From contig BCKT01000011.1 in the NCBI GenBank assembly GCA_003116875.1, positions 1,061,771 through 1,125,770 on the forward strand: a DNA stretch of 64,000 nucleotides, written 5' to 3'. The notes under the pieces were generated by a model that was given only the letters and a program-made list of their open reading frames with translations, did not search any database and was not told the DNA's origin. Positions 44,360 to 56,300 of the stretch are shown one piece after another; the first letter of the stretch is position 1; each line of letters begins with the position of its first letter. Source of the DNA: Takashimella koratensis. Lineage: Eukaryota; Basidiomycota; Tremellomycetes; Trichosporonales; Tetragoniomycetaceae. A program made the translations under genes and the position numbers.

Positions 44360-45263
44360 CTACCTATGCAAACTGCCCAAGAGGAAAAAAGGCGAAGTCA
44401 AAGCGGAGATCCTAGATTGAATCTGGCTGCAATCGTTTTCCCGAGGAGCTGGGCCTTGAGGGTCTTCTAAGGAGGGGAGCCTCATAACCAAGTCGTGAGC
44501 GGTGTCAACAGACGTTCCGCCTGGGGTTTCAGTCAGTTCAAGCTTGGATTCGCCCATCAAACCTACCCAGTGAAGCAACGAAAGCCGAAATAGCGTCGTG
44601 GTCCTCCGGCAAAATATTTTCGGAATACTCGATCAATGACATGGCGTTGTATAGGACGCGACCAACACCCATCTCTGACAGGTCATCATTGCTTATCTTG
44701 AGCTTGAGGGGACCTCGAAAGTACAGAGCCCCCAGGACATGTGTAGCCGTGCCCACCGATTTGGTGAATCCCCCGTAAAGCTCGATCGTTGGCGATTCTC
44801 GAGATGCGGCTGGATCAAGGGAAGTAGACTGTCCTGACGTAGTGGTGTTATCCTGCTCGTCCAGCAAACTTTCCATGAAACCACCGGCGATCGAGTTGCA
44901 GATCAGCGTACCGAGCCTGCGAACAGAATGTGTCAGAGGGATAAGGCATGATCAAATAGGTCAATCTCACTGGGTAGCAACTTCATCCGTGGTACAAGCG
45001 CAGTTCTTTTCTCATCCACACTTCAGTGTCAACGTAATGTCTCTGCCTCCACAAAGCACAAAAACGTTGCGTTTTATCTAACTCACAAAGCGCCATGTGG
45101 GAGCCACCAAAAATCGAATGTCATCAGGCAAAGTGGTTCCCTCGGAAGCCGAGCTCAAATTTTTGGAAAACAATTTCCTTATGAATGGTGAGTCCGCGCC
45201 AATCGAACTTTCGATACGCTCAATGGTCAACGGGTTGGGTTCGTATTTGACGACAACGGACAT
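44360..45263 (-). CDS. WMX family protein 12
   Basis: Unknown function, second-island WMX type. Proposed exons are 45087-45263 (59 codons), 44996-45042 (47 bases), 44567-44916 and 44360-44520, giving 244 aa. Exon 1 ends IRFLVAPTWRF at a GTGAGT donor, phase 0, the same as WMX10. The second exon (RHYVDTEVWMRKELR) is longer than the usual micro-exon but has the usual phase 0 to 2. Exon 3 has TKSVGTATHVLGALYFRG and DAISAFVASLG, matching the VGS strand and AIGAHLASI of WMX11. Exon 4 (GTSVDTAHDLVMRLPS) is hydrophilic. If exon 4 is not used the frame stops at 44538. The micro-exon choice is the weakest point. Confidence 0.54.
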
Positions 45264-45518
45264 CCCTGGGTGTCTCAGCCCTGTCAAGCGAGTCGATTCC
45301 GAGATACAAAACAGCCCCACTTACTTGTTGTTAGAGGTGAGTGTGAAGATGTGGCTGGGTGAAGTAGACGCGTGAAGTAGCTCTGACGAAGAGGGGTCTC
45401 TTATCCCTCTTTCTGTGGGTCAACTGGGGCTTCGGACACAAGCATGACTCGGGAGAGCAGAAAGCACCGAACAGCGGTTAGACTGACTGAAAGGAATTGA
45501 AACCCGAGTAGAGCGTTG

Positions 45519-45800
45519 TAGCGTGCGCTGGGTCTGCTTTGCCTTCGACTTTAGACCACGTATACGGATGGCAGCAAAAACGGCCAGAAAGGATGAACGT
45601 GCGCAAACTCGAAAGAAAGGATACACCTCCTTGCGGTGGCGGAAAGAGACAGAGGACTTTAGCGTGCGCTGGGTCTGCTTTGCCTTCGACTTTACACCAC
45701 GTATACGGATGGCAGCAGCAATGGCAAGAAAGGAAGAAAGTACGCAAACTCGAGAGAAAGGATACACTCCTTGGGGCGGGGGAGAGAGACAAAGCGGCAT
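45519..45800. repeat. 141-bp tandem duplication (two units)
   Basis: Units 45519-45659 and 45660-45800 start with the same TAGCGTGCGCTGGGTCTGC and stay alike throughout, with scattered substitutions. Open frames on both strands across the repeat are repeated too but match nothing. Confidence 0.88.
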
Positions 45801-46057
45801 ACCCGGCCCCTTTTCCGCAAAGCGGGCCAGCTCTACAGTATTTCACCCACACTGAGCTGATCCGGTTGCTGGAAACCCTACTCTTTGACTTTGGGCGTCG
45901 ACTGCTTCGGTGACCTTATTATCACCAAGTCAGACGCTTACCTTCGATGATTCACTTCCTGGCCGAGTCAAGTGGTCATGGATTCGCTCTCCTGCTCGAG
46001 GGACAGATCGTCTTCTTCATAGAAAGGTGGCCGCTGCACGTGCCGTTGTTCACTCAC

Positions 46058-46219
46058 CGAAGTGTTCGGAACGGCTTGCAAATCGTGAGCCGCATGCGTC
46101 AATTGACATGGATGCTTTCGATAAATCACGTGCTCAAAACGTGAAGAGGTCACTGACGCTTCAGCGGTGGGACAACGTACGCCGTCGAGATGGCACTCGC
46201 AGAGGAACGAAGAGGGCAT
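46058..46219 (-). pseudogene. possible WMX first exon relic (copy 13)
   Basis: A 54-codon open exon starts MPSSFLCECHLDGVRC and runs in phase 0 to a GTGAGT donor. It faintly resembles the first exon of WMX14 (MRPSVKFRLIIDGDRSP). The Trp before the donor is missing. I find no convincing micro-exon or third exon downstream, and the 141-bp tandem repeat follows. It is probably a fragment, and the call is doubtful. Confidence 0.28.
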
Positions 46220-46966
46220 GTTCGGCGATATTGGGGTAGAGATGTAGTGAAACGTGAGAAAGGCAGGAAAAGCGGGGCTTGTTTTCGTGTCATGGAGATT
46301 GTTCTCCAAATACAAAGAGAGAGAGGTCGCCCGGTAAAGACAGTCGAAACAAGAGGATGGCAGGAACAAGAGGCGTTACTACAAACGGATGGCAAGCCAG
46401 AAACAGAAGGGATCGATCCCAACAGCCCCGCTTGAGCCGTCAACCGAAAACACCGGCAGCAGTGACAAAATTCTCACTTTGCCCATTTGGCGGTGTGTGC
46501 GTGTTCCCTCTATCCTCATGGTACGGACTATCTTTCCCGGATCCCCCAAGGTGCTTCTCGCTGACTGATTGGATGCACCTCTACACCATGTTCAGCTGTT
46601 CAACGGGCTCGATCATAGTGATCGAGGATGTCAGCAAGCCAACCGCGTTGCTCAAGAGAGCCATCCGAAAAAATCTATATCGCCGAAAGAGATCTGTATC
46701 TAGTAACATTGGCGCGGACGTGGAAGTAGTTGGCTCAAGGTTCTACTGTATTTTTCTCAAACGATTACAACCTGCTAAACATTGATGAGGGTAATGTGCA
46801 AGATCAAATCATTTGCATAAAAGACTGACCAAGGTATGAACCACAAGGCAGTTGTAAACTGAAAAGTAAGATCCCCGCGTAATGGATTGCAAGCAAATTG
46901 GTGATCGGCCTCCTCCCCTCAATCATTCCGGGCCTTCGTCAATGGCTAAACTTAGGAATTGGTAAG
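46220..46966. other. intergenic upstream of the WMX13 relic
   Basis: 747 bases in which I see no supported gene or repeat. The frame on the plus strand here has no family features. Confidence 0.4.
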
Positions 46967-47842
46967 CTAACAGAACAGCAGCGAACAGGCAAATTGGGAC
47001 GTACGCGGGTTGAGACTGACAGCGGAAAGCTGCGTTTCCTCCGACTGCTGTGTGGTTTGGCAGAATACATGGTTGATATGGTGGCCCCATGTCATACGAC
47101 AATGATCAGCGTAGACGCGAAGAAGCGAAGCATTCTCTGAAAGCGCCGCCCTGCCAGCCGGAGCCGTGGAAGCTGTCGCCTCAGGATCTGGAGTGGTGGG
47201 AGCGAATGCCCTCACGACAAAGGATAGACCGCGGGTCCAGGCGGCCCAAGAGTGTTCTTCAGTTGCCGTCGTCGGCAAAGCCATGGTCGGGAAAGGCATT
47301 GGCTGCGTTGAGACTGTGGGGGTCGTGCGCCGCGCGGCACTCGACATGTGCAGGGAGACGTTGGAAGCGTGCATCTCAATTGTAGGATCGACAACAAAAA
47401 AGGTGGAGAGCTTCTTGCCATTTTTCTCGACGGTCCCGATCTCCACCCCGCCGGACAGCAAATCGGGTTGTGATTCGGCCTCCTCGAGACCCCTTCAGTC
47501 AAGAATGGCTTTGAGGTTCGCTTTGACTGCTCGGAGAGCAATCCTGAGTTGATGTCAGCGCTCTTTTATGTAGATATACTAACTTGGTCATGAGAGTGCC
47601 GCAATCGTCGGACGACGCCTGAAAAGGGTCAGAGGGGGTGACAGGCTGTTTCCGCTCTCGGCTTCACTTACGGTCCAGTCTGATGCGGGCTCAAACTCGA
47701 ATCCGGCGTTCTTGAAACAATGAGTAGCCCTGGCAAGGAAGCACTGGCTGAGGAGCTCTTGCTCGTTCGCGGTCATGTCGGAATCTGCAGCAGGGCTGCG
47801 GTCGCCGTCGATTATGAGTCTGAATTTCACCGAAGGGCGCAT
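46967..47842 (-). pseudogene. WMX family copy 14, one in-frame TGA in exon 3
   Basis: Unknown function, second-island WMX type. Exons are 47672-47842 (57 codons, ending GFEFEPASDWT, phase 0), 47584-47618 (35 bases, ASSDDCGTLMT) and 46967-47543. Exon 3 begins IALRAVKANLKAILD, then TGA at 47495-47497, and stays open in the same frame for about 175 codons: LLSGGVEIGTVEKNGKKLST, then DPTIEMHASNVSL and an Ala/Thr/Pro-rich tail. WMX15 has the matching blocks LSVIGYIHTGGKTVSELL and DPSIEMTATR, so the part after the TGA is real family sequence. The copy is either a fresh pseudogene or is translated through the stop. The second donor is GTTAGT. Confidence 0.6.
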
Positions 47843-49051
47843 GTTGTCCGGGCCTGGGGGGGCTGTGGTGGAGTCGTCGAGAGTTATAAGAAGGATGAAG
47901 TACAGGAGAAAGTGGGGCGCTACCGGTGTGGAGCGCCTTTTCTTATGTTTTGCAGACTCTCGCCTTCTAAGTCAACCGGCCAACCTCGCGACGTTCAAAG
48001 AGAAAGTGGTTGAAACGCTACCTAGCTCTCTCACAAAAGATCCAACTTCCACCAGGAGTTGACCTCGCTAGTGGGCTGCTCAACACAAATGGTCTTCCAG
48101 TGAAAGTTGATTAGATCTACTGACAAGGAAAGTGTCGCAGTGGAGAGTAAAGGAAAGAGTGTTGGCTGAGGGTTGGAGGCTGGAGGCTCATGACAAGTGT
48201 GGTCGATTTTACCTCCCTATCCTTTGACACTTTTTCCAAAAAGGAGAGCAAATTGATCGAGAATTTGGGCGGAAAGCATTACGTGCTACGACCCGCTTCC
48301 TCGATAGTTGTTTTTCAACTGCGGAGGTATTGCAAAGCGAGAGAGTGCTCGGGGCCCACGCCAACACGAGCGCCTTTGCCTCTCATAAGATCAAGGGTGG
48401 GGATCCACAGTGGAGCCCTGATCACCCTTATTGGAGATGCGAAAGAATTGCTGTGGTTACAACGGGGGCAGAGGTCAACAATCATCTGCACTGCGCTTTA
48501 GGGAAGGCCTGGGGATCAAAGTCTAGTGGGGAGCGAAGCAACGGCTTTGGTGAATGCCTAAGACAGATTGGAAGTTCACTACAACTTGAAGCAGTAAGAG
48601 ATACGCAAGACCCAAAGCTCCTTCCCCGATCAGAACTCCTACTTCCCCAAACATCAGGCTCACTGAGCGGAGCGAGTAAAAGATGAACTTCAGGATATGT
48701 ACTGCCAGATATGAGAATATCTCGAAGCCACATGTCATGATGTTGCAGACCCCTCCAAATCGGAGATCCTTCTGAGCTCCTAATTGTCAAAAAAGAAAAG
48801 CAGCACAATAACACTCTCAATGGTGTATGGGCAACGCTCTGAAAGCACATTCGGTGTAGGTTGCCACTCAAAACCTCGCCAATAAAACATGCCACACCCA
48901 AGATACCCCCCCCCCCCCTCTTTTTTCCCTCTTTTTTCTTCTTCTGTCTTTCGCCTTGTTGATTCTGCCTAATCGGAATACCAAACCTGATTAAGAAAAA
49001 GTGAGTGATCACCGTGCTAGTAGTGAAGACTGACCGTACTTACGTGAGCAT
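47843..49051. other. intergenic between WMX14 and WMX15
   Basis: 1.2 kb without a supported gene. A C13 run lies at 48906-48918 with T-rich sequence after it. A 176-codon minus-strand frame (48482-49012) crosses the tract and looks like chance. Confidence 0.4.
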
Positions 49052-49752
49052 TCAGAATAAAGCATCAAGACTTTGCACGTCTTCAGGAAGCGCTTCTGAG
49101 TTGTGGCGGTAACCAAAGTCGAAATTCCAGTTGGTGTGGAGGTCAAACACATCGCCAGAAAACACCCCCAAGTCTCCCTCCATGTAACCTTCTTCTTCTG
49201 CCTCCGTCATCCCGCCGCGAGCATCCTGGCGCGTGGCCGTCATTTCAATGGAGGGATCTCGGATGAGAAGCTCAGAAACTGTCTTCCCCCCCGTGTGGAT
49301 GTACCCAATCACCGATAACCTGTGCTCATTGAAAAAGCTCTGCAAGTCTGGTCCAACAGTTGCTTCCCCATCCCCTTGCCCCGAGCCAGATGTCTCAATA
49401 AGGCCAGTCACTATCTTCTCAATCCTACAGAGAGTTAATTCATGCCTTTCCTCAAGAATCTCACTCCTTGAACAGGCAACCGATGTCCGCAGTGTCGGGA
49501 GGTGCTGATTCTGACTAAACAACGTTAGCGCAAGGCTGTTAGATACATCTTTGTCGATTTGCTTACTATCCAATCATCGGAAGCAAGGAATTCGTACCCA
49601 ATGGCAGAAAACATGTGGGACAGTCTCTTGAGAACGATTCTTTTGAGAAGACTTTGATGCTTTTGGGTGACTGCATTCTCCACAAAGGGGAGCTCTGTTT
49701 CGCCGGAAGAAGTTAATGCAAACCGGATAGGAGGATGTCTTTTCGAGGACAT
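49052..49752 (-). CDS. WMX family protein 15 (intact)
   Basis: Unknown function, sister of WMX14. Three exons give 202 aa: 49567-49752 (62 codons, ending GYEFLASDDWI at a GTAAGC donor, phase 0), 49465-49514 (50 bases, ending TADIGCLFK, phase 0 to 2) and 49052-49424. Exon 3 begins with IEKIVTGLIETSGSGQGD and carries RLSVIGYIHTGGKTVSELL and RDPSIEMTATRQDARGG, aligned with WMX14. The end is acidic and aromatic (NWNFDFGYRHNSE). The second exon aligns with the WMX14 micro-exon at D-x-G-x-L-x-K but is 15 bases longer. No signal peptide or membrane segment is seen. Confidence 0.66.
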
Positions 49753-50080
49753 GGTGCGCTGGAGAGAGTAAGAGTAGTCAAGAGTAAGAGGAGCCAATCG
49801 GCACTCAAGTAGGGAGTTGAGGAAGAGCAGTTTGGGAGGGACGGCGTAGGGTCTGCTTATGTGGTGGATGCGGCCTTCCACGACCGCCAGGCAATGTTGG
49901 ATAGCCCAAGCAACGACGGAAAAAATCCTTTGCCACAAAGGGTCCGAACCTTTGAAATCAAAAATCAGTTTTACACCTCCACATATCCAAAAAAACGAGA
50001 AAATCCACTTCCGCCTTCATCTTCACCTGCAGATCCACCTCGAAAGGAGCCTTCACCGCCTCTCTCTCTCCCCTCTCGCC
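49753..50080. promoter_or_regulatory. divergent promoter, WMX15 / RNA-binding protein gene
   Basis: 328 bases between two divergent starts. The plus-strand side is CT-rich just before the ATG at 50081. No other gene is seen. Confidence 0.4.
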
Positions 50081-51257
50081 ATGTCCTCTCACCCCGCAGC
50101 ACGCGCAAGGCTCGTCGCGCGGCATACGGCTGCTGCTCGCAACCGCTCACTCGCCAGGGGCTTCGACCAGAGCCCGAACAACAACCGTGAGTAGGGTGGT
50201 CTAGGCCTTGGCATCCCGACCTTTCACCACCTACCCCTGGATCAGCACGTCGTGGAGCTTGCCTTCGTGCTTGGCCGTAGCCTTCGTGCTTGGCCGTATG
50301 GCCGCTAGTTGTTGTTCATTCTCTGACAAAGACTTGATCCTTCAGGCGAGCGCAAAGAGAGACAGCACCTCCTCTTAACCGACGTCCCGGCCTCCGCGCT
50401 TCCGACTGATATCCTGCGCGCACTCAAAGAGGTCGGCGCCGTCAAGTCTGACTTCCCCCTCGGCTCAAGTGAGTACGCAACCGTCCTCGCCGCTTTGCCC
50501 GGATCCACCTGCCCCCACAACTCTACCCTACCTCTCTTCGTGCCCTTACCTTTCATCTAGTGACTCTCGACTTGTCTCGACTAACACTTCCCCATCAGTC
50601 ACCTCTTCCCCGCCCTCTCTGCCTCGTCAACCCTCTATGACCAAATCCGTCCACCTCACCGCATCATCCCCCGCACACGCCGACGACATCATGCGCAACC
50701 TTTCTCTCCGACCTTTGTTCCCCACCTCCTCCCGTTCCCTCACCTACACCTACCCGCGCTCGTCCTCCTCTTCGGCCGGACCATCCGACGGCGTGCGTGT
50801 TACGTACTCTGGGTACACGGCGGAGCAATGGGTAAACAAGATCATCGAGAGTGCCAAGGAGGCGAGCGGGGACAGGGGCGTGTCGTTGGAGGTGCAGTAC
50901 AATGAGGTTAGGGGAGAGTGGGCAATGCGGCCAGAGGTTCGTGGGAGGCGAGTGGTTCTCACGGGTCTGCCGGGGCGCATACAACATCACGAAGTGAGAC
51001 ACCTCGCGAAAGACCATGGCCTCCAGTCGGAACCAGATGCGTGCAAGAGGTTGCCCCCGTGAGTCATTGCGCCGTGTCGTCTCATTGCTTGTGCTGACGG
51101 TCTTCGAAGAACACCATGGAGTAATGTGTCGACCTGGGTGTTGACGACCGAATCCGTGGCAACGGCCTACGCCCTCGCTCGCAAACTCAACATGAACCAA
51201 TTCTACTCCTCGGCCAACGGCGAGCCATACCTCATGCGCGCCAAGGTCGCATGGTAG
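50081..51257 (+). CDS. probable mitochondrial RNA-binding protein with RRM-like folds
   Basis: I do not recognise the exact gene. Four exons give 278 aa: 50081-50186, 50346-50468, 50599-51058 and 51110-51257. The first 35 residues are rich in Arg, Ala and His without acids (RARLVARHTAAARNRSLARG), as in a mitochondrial presequence. HLLLTDVPASALPTDILRAL and RRVVLTGLPGRIQHHEVRHL each have the beta-loop-helix start of an RRM. The second closes with STWVLTTESVATAYALARKL. Classic RNP1 aromatic residues are not obvious, so RNA binding is inference. The third intron ends in a GAAG acceptor that keeps frame. Confidence 0.6.
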
Positions 51258-51385
51258 ATTTACGTATAGACTGGTTACATGCATATTTATCTACATCATT
51301 CCATCCCGGCCCAACGTTCGCTATCTCTCGCTTGTCAGACCACCCCACAGTTCAAATCTTGTGACCTGCTTACAACACTTCTCCA

Positions 51386-52501
51386 CTAGTCTCGCTTGAG
51401 GGCGCGGCTGATGAGGAAAGTCCTCTCGCCACCACCTTCACCGAGCGGGCCAAGCTCCTCCACCTTCATCCCCTCCGGCAGCTTCTGGTCGCCAAGCAAA
51501 TCATCCGTCGTTCGTCCCGCCTTCATGACGACGTACATCTCGAGCGCGTCACCGACCTCGATGTGACGCTCCGTTGCCGAGGTGAACGAGTCGACCACGA
51601 GGCCGAGCACGGTACCGAGGGGAAGGTTACCAGGGATGCGAGGTGCCGCTCCTGGCTCGGGAGTTTGGTTTTTGAAGTAGATCTTTGGGGCTCGTTAGCG
51701 GATGCTTATCTTTAGATGAAGACGCTGATGCCTACCTGGTTATCGAGGAAGGGCTGAATGAGGGACTGGGCGGCACCGGCTGCGCGGCACGCCTCACGCT
51801 CGTAGCTACCAACGGGGTCGAAAGAGTATACTGCGCCTGTGCCTGCAACCGTTAGATATACCCAAACCATGGAGCCTAGCACTCACCATCCTCCTCGATA
51901 CCACCGAGAATGACGTAGACGTAGTAAGGGAAGAAGCGCTTGCCGTAGAGCATGGTTTGCACTAAGCGAGCGATAGCCTTGATGGCCATTGGCTTCCGGT
52001 GCGCATGCTGGTACCACTGTTGTCGGTCAGTAAGGCGGCTAATGCTGGGGTGGAGGGTAACAACTCACCTCTAGTCTTTGCTTCAGACGCTTGACAAAGT
52101 TGTTGCCATCCGCAGCAAAGCCGTTGGCGGCGAGCACGACCGTGTCGGTCCTGTCATACATCAGGGATCAGCGATTGCCCCGGATCGTATACAGTTGATA
52201 AAGCACACTCACAGTTGATAAACCTTCCTGGCGTATCGGGTCTGGATGCTGTACCCCTGCGACTGTCGGGTGTCACCAGCGATAACACTAAAGTCGCTGC
52301 CTGCAATGGCGAGGATACTGCCACCGTTGTCCTCGTATGGGTTGAATGCGCTGGAAAAGGGAAAGAAGGGGTGGAGAGGTAAGCAAAAGGCTAGGCTAAG
52401 CGGACGAAGGGAGCAAGCAAAAAAAACGAAGCTCACTGCTGGACAGCACCCCCGTGCGATGCGTCGTGAGAGGCCGCTGGACCGTGGGCGAAAAGAGCCA
52501 T
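51386..52501 (-). CDS. PRE7: 20S proteasome subunit beta 6
   Basis: Non-catalytic beta-type subunit of the 20S core particle. Six exons give 272 aa: 52437-52501, 52213-52350, 52069-52150, 51887-52016, 51736-51842 and 51386-51682. The body starts [19 protein letters not shown], then [18 protein letters not shown], the beta 6 (C5) signature in which the catalytic Thr is absent. Next are [39 protein letters not shown] and [20 protein letters not shown]. The final exon has [20 protein letters not shown]. Length and order fit the family. Confidence 0.95.
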
Positions 52502-53396
52502 GGTGGAGATGGCAAGGGTGGATGGTGGGTGATAGATAGATAGGATAGAGGATTGATGAAGACGAGGACAAGGACGGTGACGGTGACGAACGATGAACGC
52601 GCGTTCAGTCCAGGGGTTGTGTCACGTGCGGTCCACGTGGCATGCTACCCAGAAATAATTCCGTGTTCCGTTGTGGCTCTTTGCTTCCGTCGATGCTTTG
52701 TTTACCGTTTCAGGTGGCACCGAGGGCACTTTTGTTTATTTCTCTCGTTTGCGTTTGTCCTATTGTCCACCGGTACTCAACTCGACCCCTTCCCAACCCA
52801 CATCTCATTGTCTTCCCAAACACTTGCTCCAAACGCTACCTCCTCACCCCCTCCGTCGCATCCACTAGCCCATGCGTCCTTGGCATCGTCGCAACCCGCC
52901 GTACCGCCATCCTTCACTAGTCATGACAATAAGCACCATCTTCAACTCGACATCACCACCACCCCTTTCGACCCCTGGTACAGCATGGGTCGGACAGTAC
53001 TGACTCTGTGGGGAGGTTGGAGATGATGAAGGACTGACATACAATACAGGCCAGCGCTGATGGGCTCAAACCTCCAGGGGTCGATGACGACCTAGGCCAA
53101 GGGCGGTGTCCACGACACCTGGGGAAGAGAGGAACCAGTGACTGCTCACGATCGACCTTGCCACCCATCTCCCGTTCACTTTCCTCTTCAACACATCCCC
53201 ATCCACTCTTCCTCGTAGCTCACTTACCACTACAGCAGCTGAATCCGCAGACACTCATCCTCATCACAATCATCTTCATCCAAGGCGCAGTCACAACTTC
53301 AACCCGGCTTGGACAAGACCGCCCTCATCGCACTAGTCTCAGTAGTCTCACCAATCTTCCCCCTCCCTTGGCTACCAGCCCTTCACCTATCTCACC
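52502..53396. promoter_or_regulatory. divergent region, PRE7 / PRM1
   Basis: 895 bases between two divergent starts. From 52760 on the plus strand is CT- and CA-rich and probably carries the long PRM1 5' UTR. Other open frames are low complexity. I see no clear pheromone-response or proteasome (PACE) box. Confidence 0.4.
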
Positions 53397-56300
53397 ATGT
53401 CTGGAAACCACCTCGTCCCACCTCGCCCGATTTATGTCAACCCCGACCATATCATCCCTCTTTCACCTCCTCCACGACCACCATTCCGCACCTGTGCCAG
53501 CGCCTCCACGTTGCCTCCGACTCCTCACACACCCTACTCCACCGCTCCATCACCAACGGTCGACCGACGCCCAATGTCCGCTTCCGGCGCTTCCACACCG
53601 CTTCGGCCCTTCCTATCTCTGGGCCCTCGCATCCTCCTCACAGCCCTCTCCCCAGCGCTCCTCCCGCTTATCCTTACCATTGCGCACCTGATCCAAACCC
53701 AACAGTCGACATCGCAGCTTGCGACGCAGCTGAAGTCATCCTTGCTCTCAGCATGCTCCGGTCTAGCAAAGGGAGCCGCGTCCATCCAAACGCTACCCAG
53801 GTACCTGGCGATGCAGACGAACGACGAGGTCGTTAGGGCGACACAAGCGAGTGTGTTGGCAATCGGCGAGGCGTTGATGGACTTGGTCACTATCATCGAG
53901 GTCGTCGTTACATTCATTGTCAACTGCTACCGAAGTGTTCTCCTATGTACCCTGCAGCTGGCTGTTCAGGGAACTCTGGATATCCTGATAGATGCCGTGG
54001 AACTGGTACGTACAGGCGGCTGGTTCAGTCGGAAGAAGAAATCGATTGGCTAACTCAACGGCAGATCACCAACTCAGTGACAGGGACCCTCAACACCATC
54101 CGCACAGAAATTCAAGACGCTATCTCTTCTGGCAACGCAGTGATACAGGAGGCTGTCAGCGCAATTAACGTGAGTCATCTATAAATTTCTCTCGGCAGCG
54201 TTGGCTGACCCCACCCACAGAAAGTAACTAGTCTTGTCGACGTCAACCTTTCAGTCCCCAACATTACCGTCCCACAGCTTGCCTTTCTGGAGAACGTCAC
54301 CATCCCCACAACCTTCGAAGACACCTTGTTAAAGCTCAATGCCTCCATGCCGACCCTCTCCGAGCTCAAGAGCAAGATGGACGAGATCATCGACACCCCG
54401 TTTGAGCTCTTGATCGCCGAGATCAACTCCACCCGCCTTGAGATGGCTGCCAACTTTAACTCGTCCATCCTGCCCGTCCCGTCGCTGTCAAGCCTAGCAA
54501 CCACCGACACCTCTACGCTCGAGAACGAGCTGTGTGGCAACCTCGACACAGGTCTTATCGACGACACGGCATCTGCCCTGCACACCCTCGGCAGCGTGGC
54601 GATTGGGTTGATGTTCCTGGTGTTGTTCCTCGTTTGGGCGGCACTGGCGGTTTGGGAGTGGAGGAAGTGGAGGGCGCTGCATGGGACGGTGGAGATCGTG
54701 CAGCGAGAGTGGAAGGATGAAGGTGAACATGACCCATGGAGGGTGGTCGCGATCGTCGAACACCCCATGTTGGAGAAGTACGGAGCCCCCGTCATCAATC
54801 GTTTCTCACGGACTCCTAGGGCGCGCACAAACCTCCGATGGTATCGTGAGTACTCGACTGCCCTCAGCTACAATGTGACCGCTCGCTAAAATCCATCTAC
54901 AGTATCCTATTTGTCCCACCCCACTTGTCTCACCCTCTTGTTCATCTCGGCGATCGGCTTCATCGCCCTCGAGTTTCAGCTCGCCGCTCTGGACGCGATC
55001 AAACACCACATCGACTCCACAGCCAACTCAACCGTCACTGCATCGACCGACTCCTTGGTTGCGCGCCTCAACAGCCTGTCCGCAAACAGCAGCGCCCAAT
55101 ATGCTTCCGAGTTTAACACGGCCGTCGGCAACATTCAAGATCGCATCAATGACGAGCTGTTCGGTAGCTGGGTAAACACGACCGCGGTCACGCTCAACTC
55201 GACCTTGGTCGAGTTCTACGCCGAGGTCGAAAGCCGTGAGTCCCGGAGAGCTGTAACACCCCTGGGTGATCCATAGCATCGAATGCTTATCAACCGTGAA
55301 CCCACAGTGCTCAATGCGACATTCGGAGGGACGATCTTGTATGACCCTGTTAACACCTTTATCTACTGCCTCATCGGAGCCAAGATCACCAACCTCGAAA
55401 ATGGCTTGACCTGGTTGTCGAATCACTCTCAGATCGCTCTTCCCACCCTCCCTTCCGACATCCTCCAGCTCTCTAATTCATCCATGAACGAGCTCGTCGC
55501 ACCTATCACGGCTGCAGCGGTCGGCTCGTCCACAGGCGGGAACGGCAGCAGCAATGGGGTGGTTAACGACCTGATCACTCACTTTGAGAGTGCACTGAAA
55601 GTGGAGCGCACGGTTTACGCTGTGCTCTTGGCGCTCTGGCTGGGGTTGGCGTTGATCGGTCTCGCCATTGTCTTTTGGCACAGTGGAGGGAGAGAGCGAT
55701 TTGTCACTTGGCGGGAAGGCAGGAGGGGCCTAAGGAATGGAAAAGACCAGGCGATTGACTTTGCGCCTCCTCGACGACAATGGCCATGGACACGAACATC
55801 AGCCGCCGGACCCACTCCGATTTACGACGCTCACGCGGAAAAGTACCCCAACGGCGTGCCTACCATCATCGAGCCTACCGAGAACCTGACGTCCTCGTTC
55901 TTCGACTACCGCCGCGCTTCAGCTGCTCCCAGTCGAGGTGGGCAGACGTTCTCGTTCCTCGCGGCTCCTGGACAAGCGTTCCTCCGGATGACAGGGTACA
56001 ACTCGTCCCCGCCTAGTTTGCACGACCGGTCGACCACGGCGACACCTTTAGTTCGACCCGGAACCAGCTCGGAGAAGTACAACCGAGCGGCGGATGAGTC
56101 GGCCATTAACGGTGATGCTGAGCGGCATGGAGACAGGGACCTCGCTCCGACTCCACCTCCGTTCTGGGTGAACAAGTTCTCCGGTGCGGTCGATGGTTTC
56201 CGTGGCCTGGTGTCGCGTAACCTCAGTCGACAGAACAGCGATGACACAGTGCCTGGACCTAGCCGCATGCGGGGTGGGGCACTCGGAGGCGGCATGGGGC

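Noticed and set aside
11139..49752. WMX genes as wtf-like meiotic drivers or secreted effectors
   Set aside because: They have no membrane spans, no signal peptides, and no poison/antidote double start. Copy-number turnover alone does not establish such a role.
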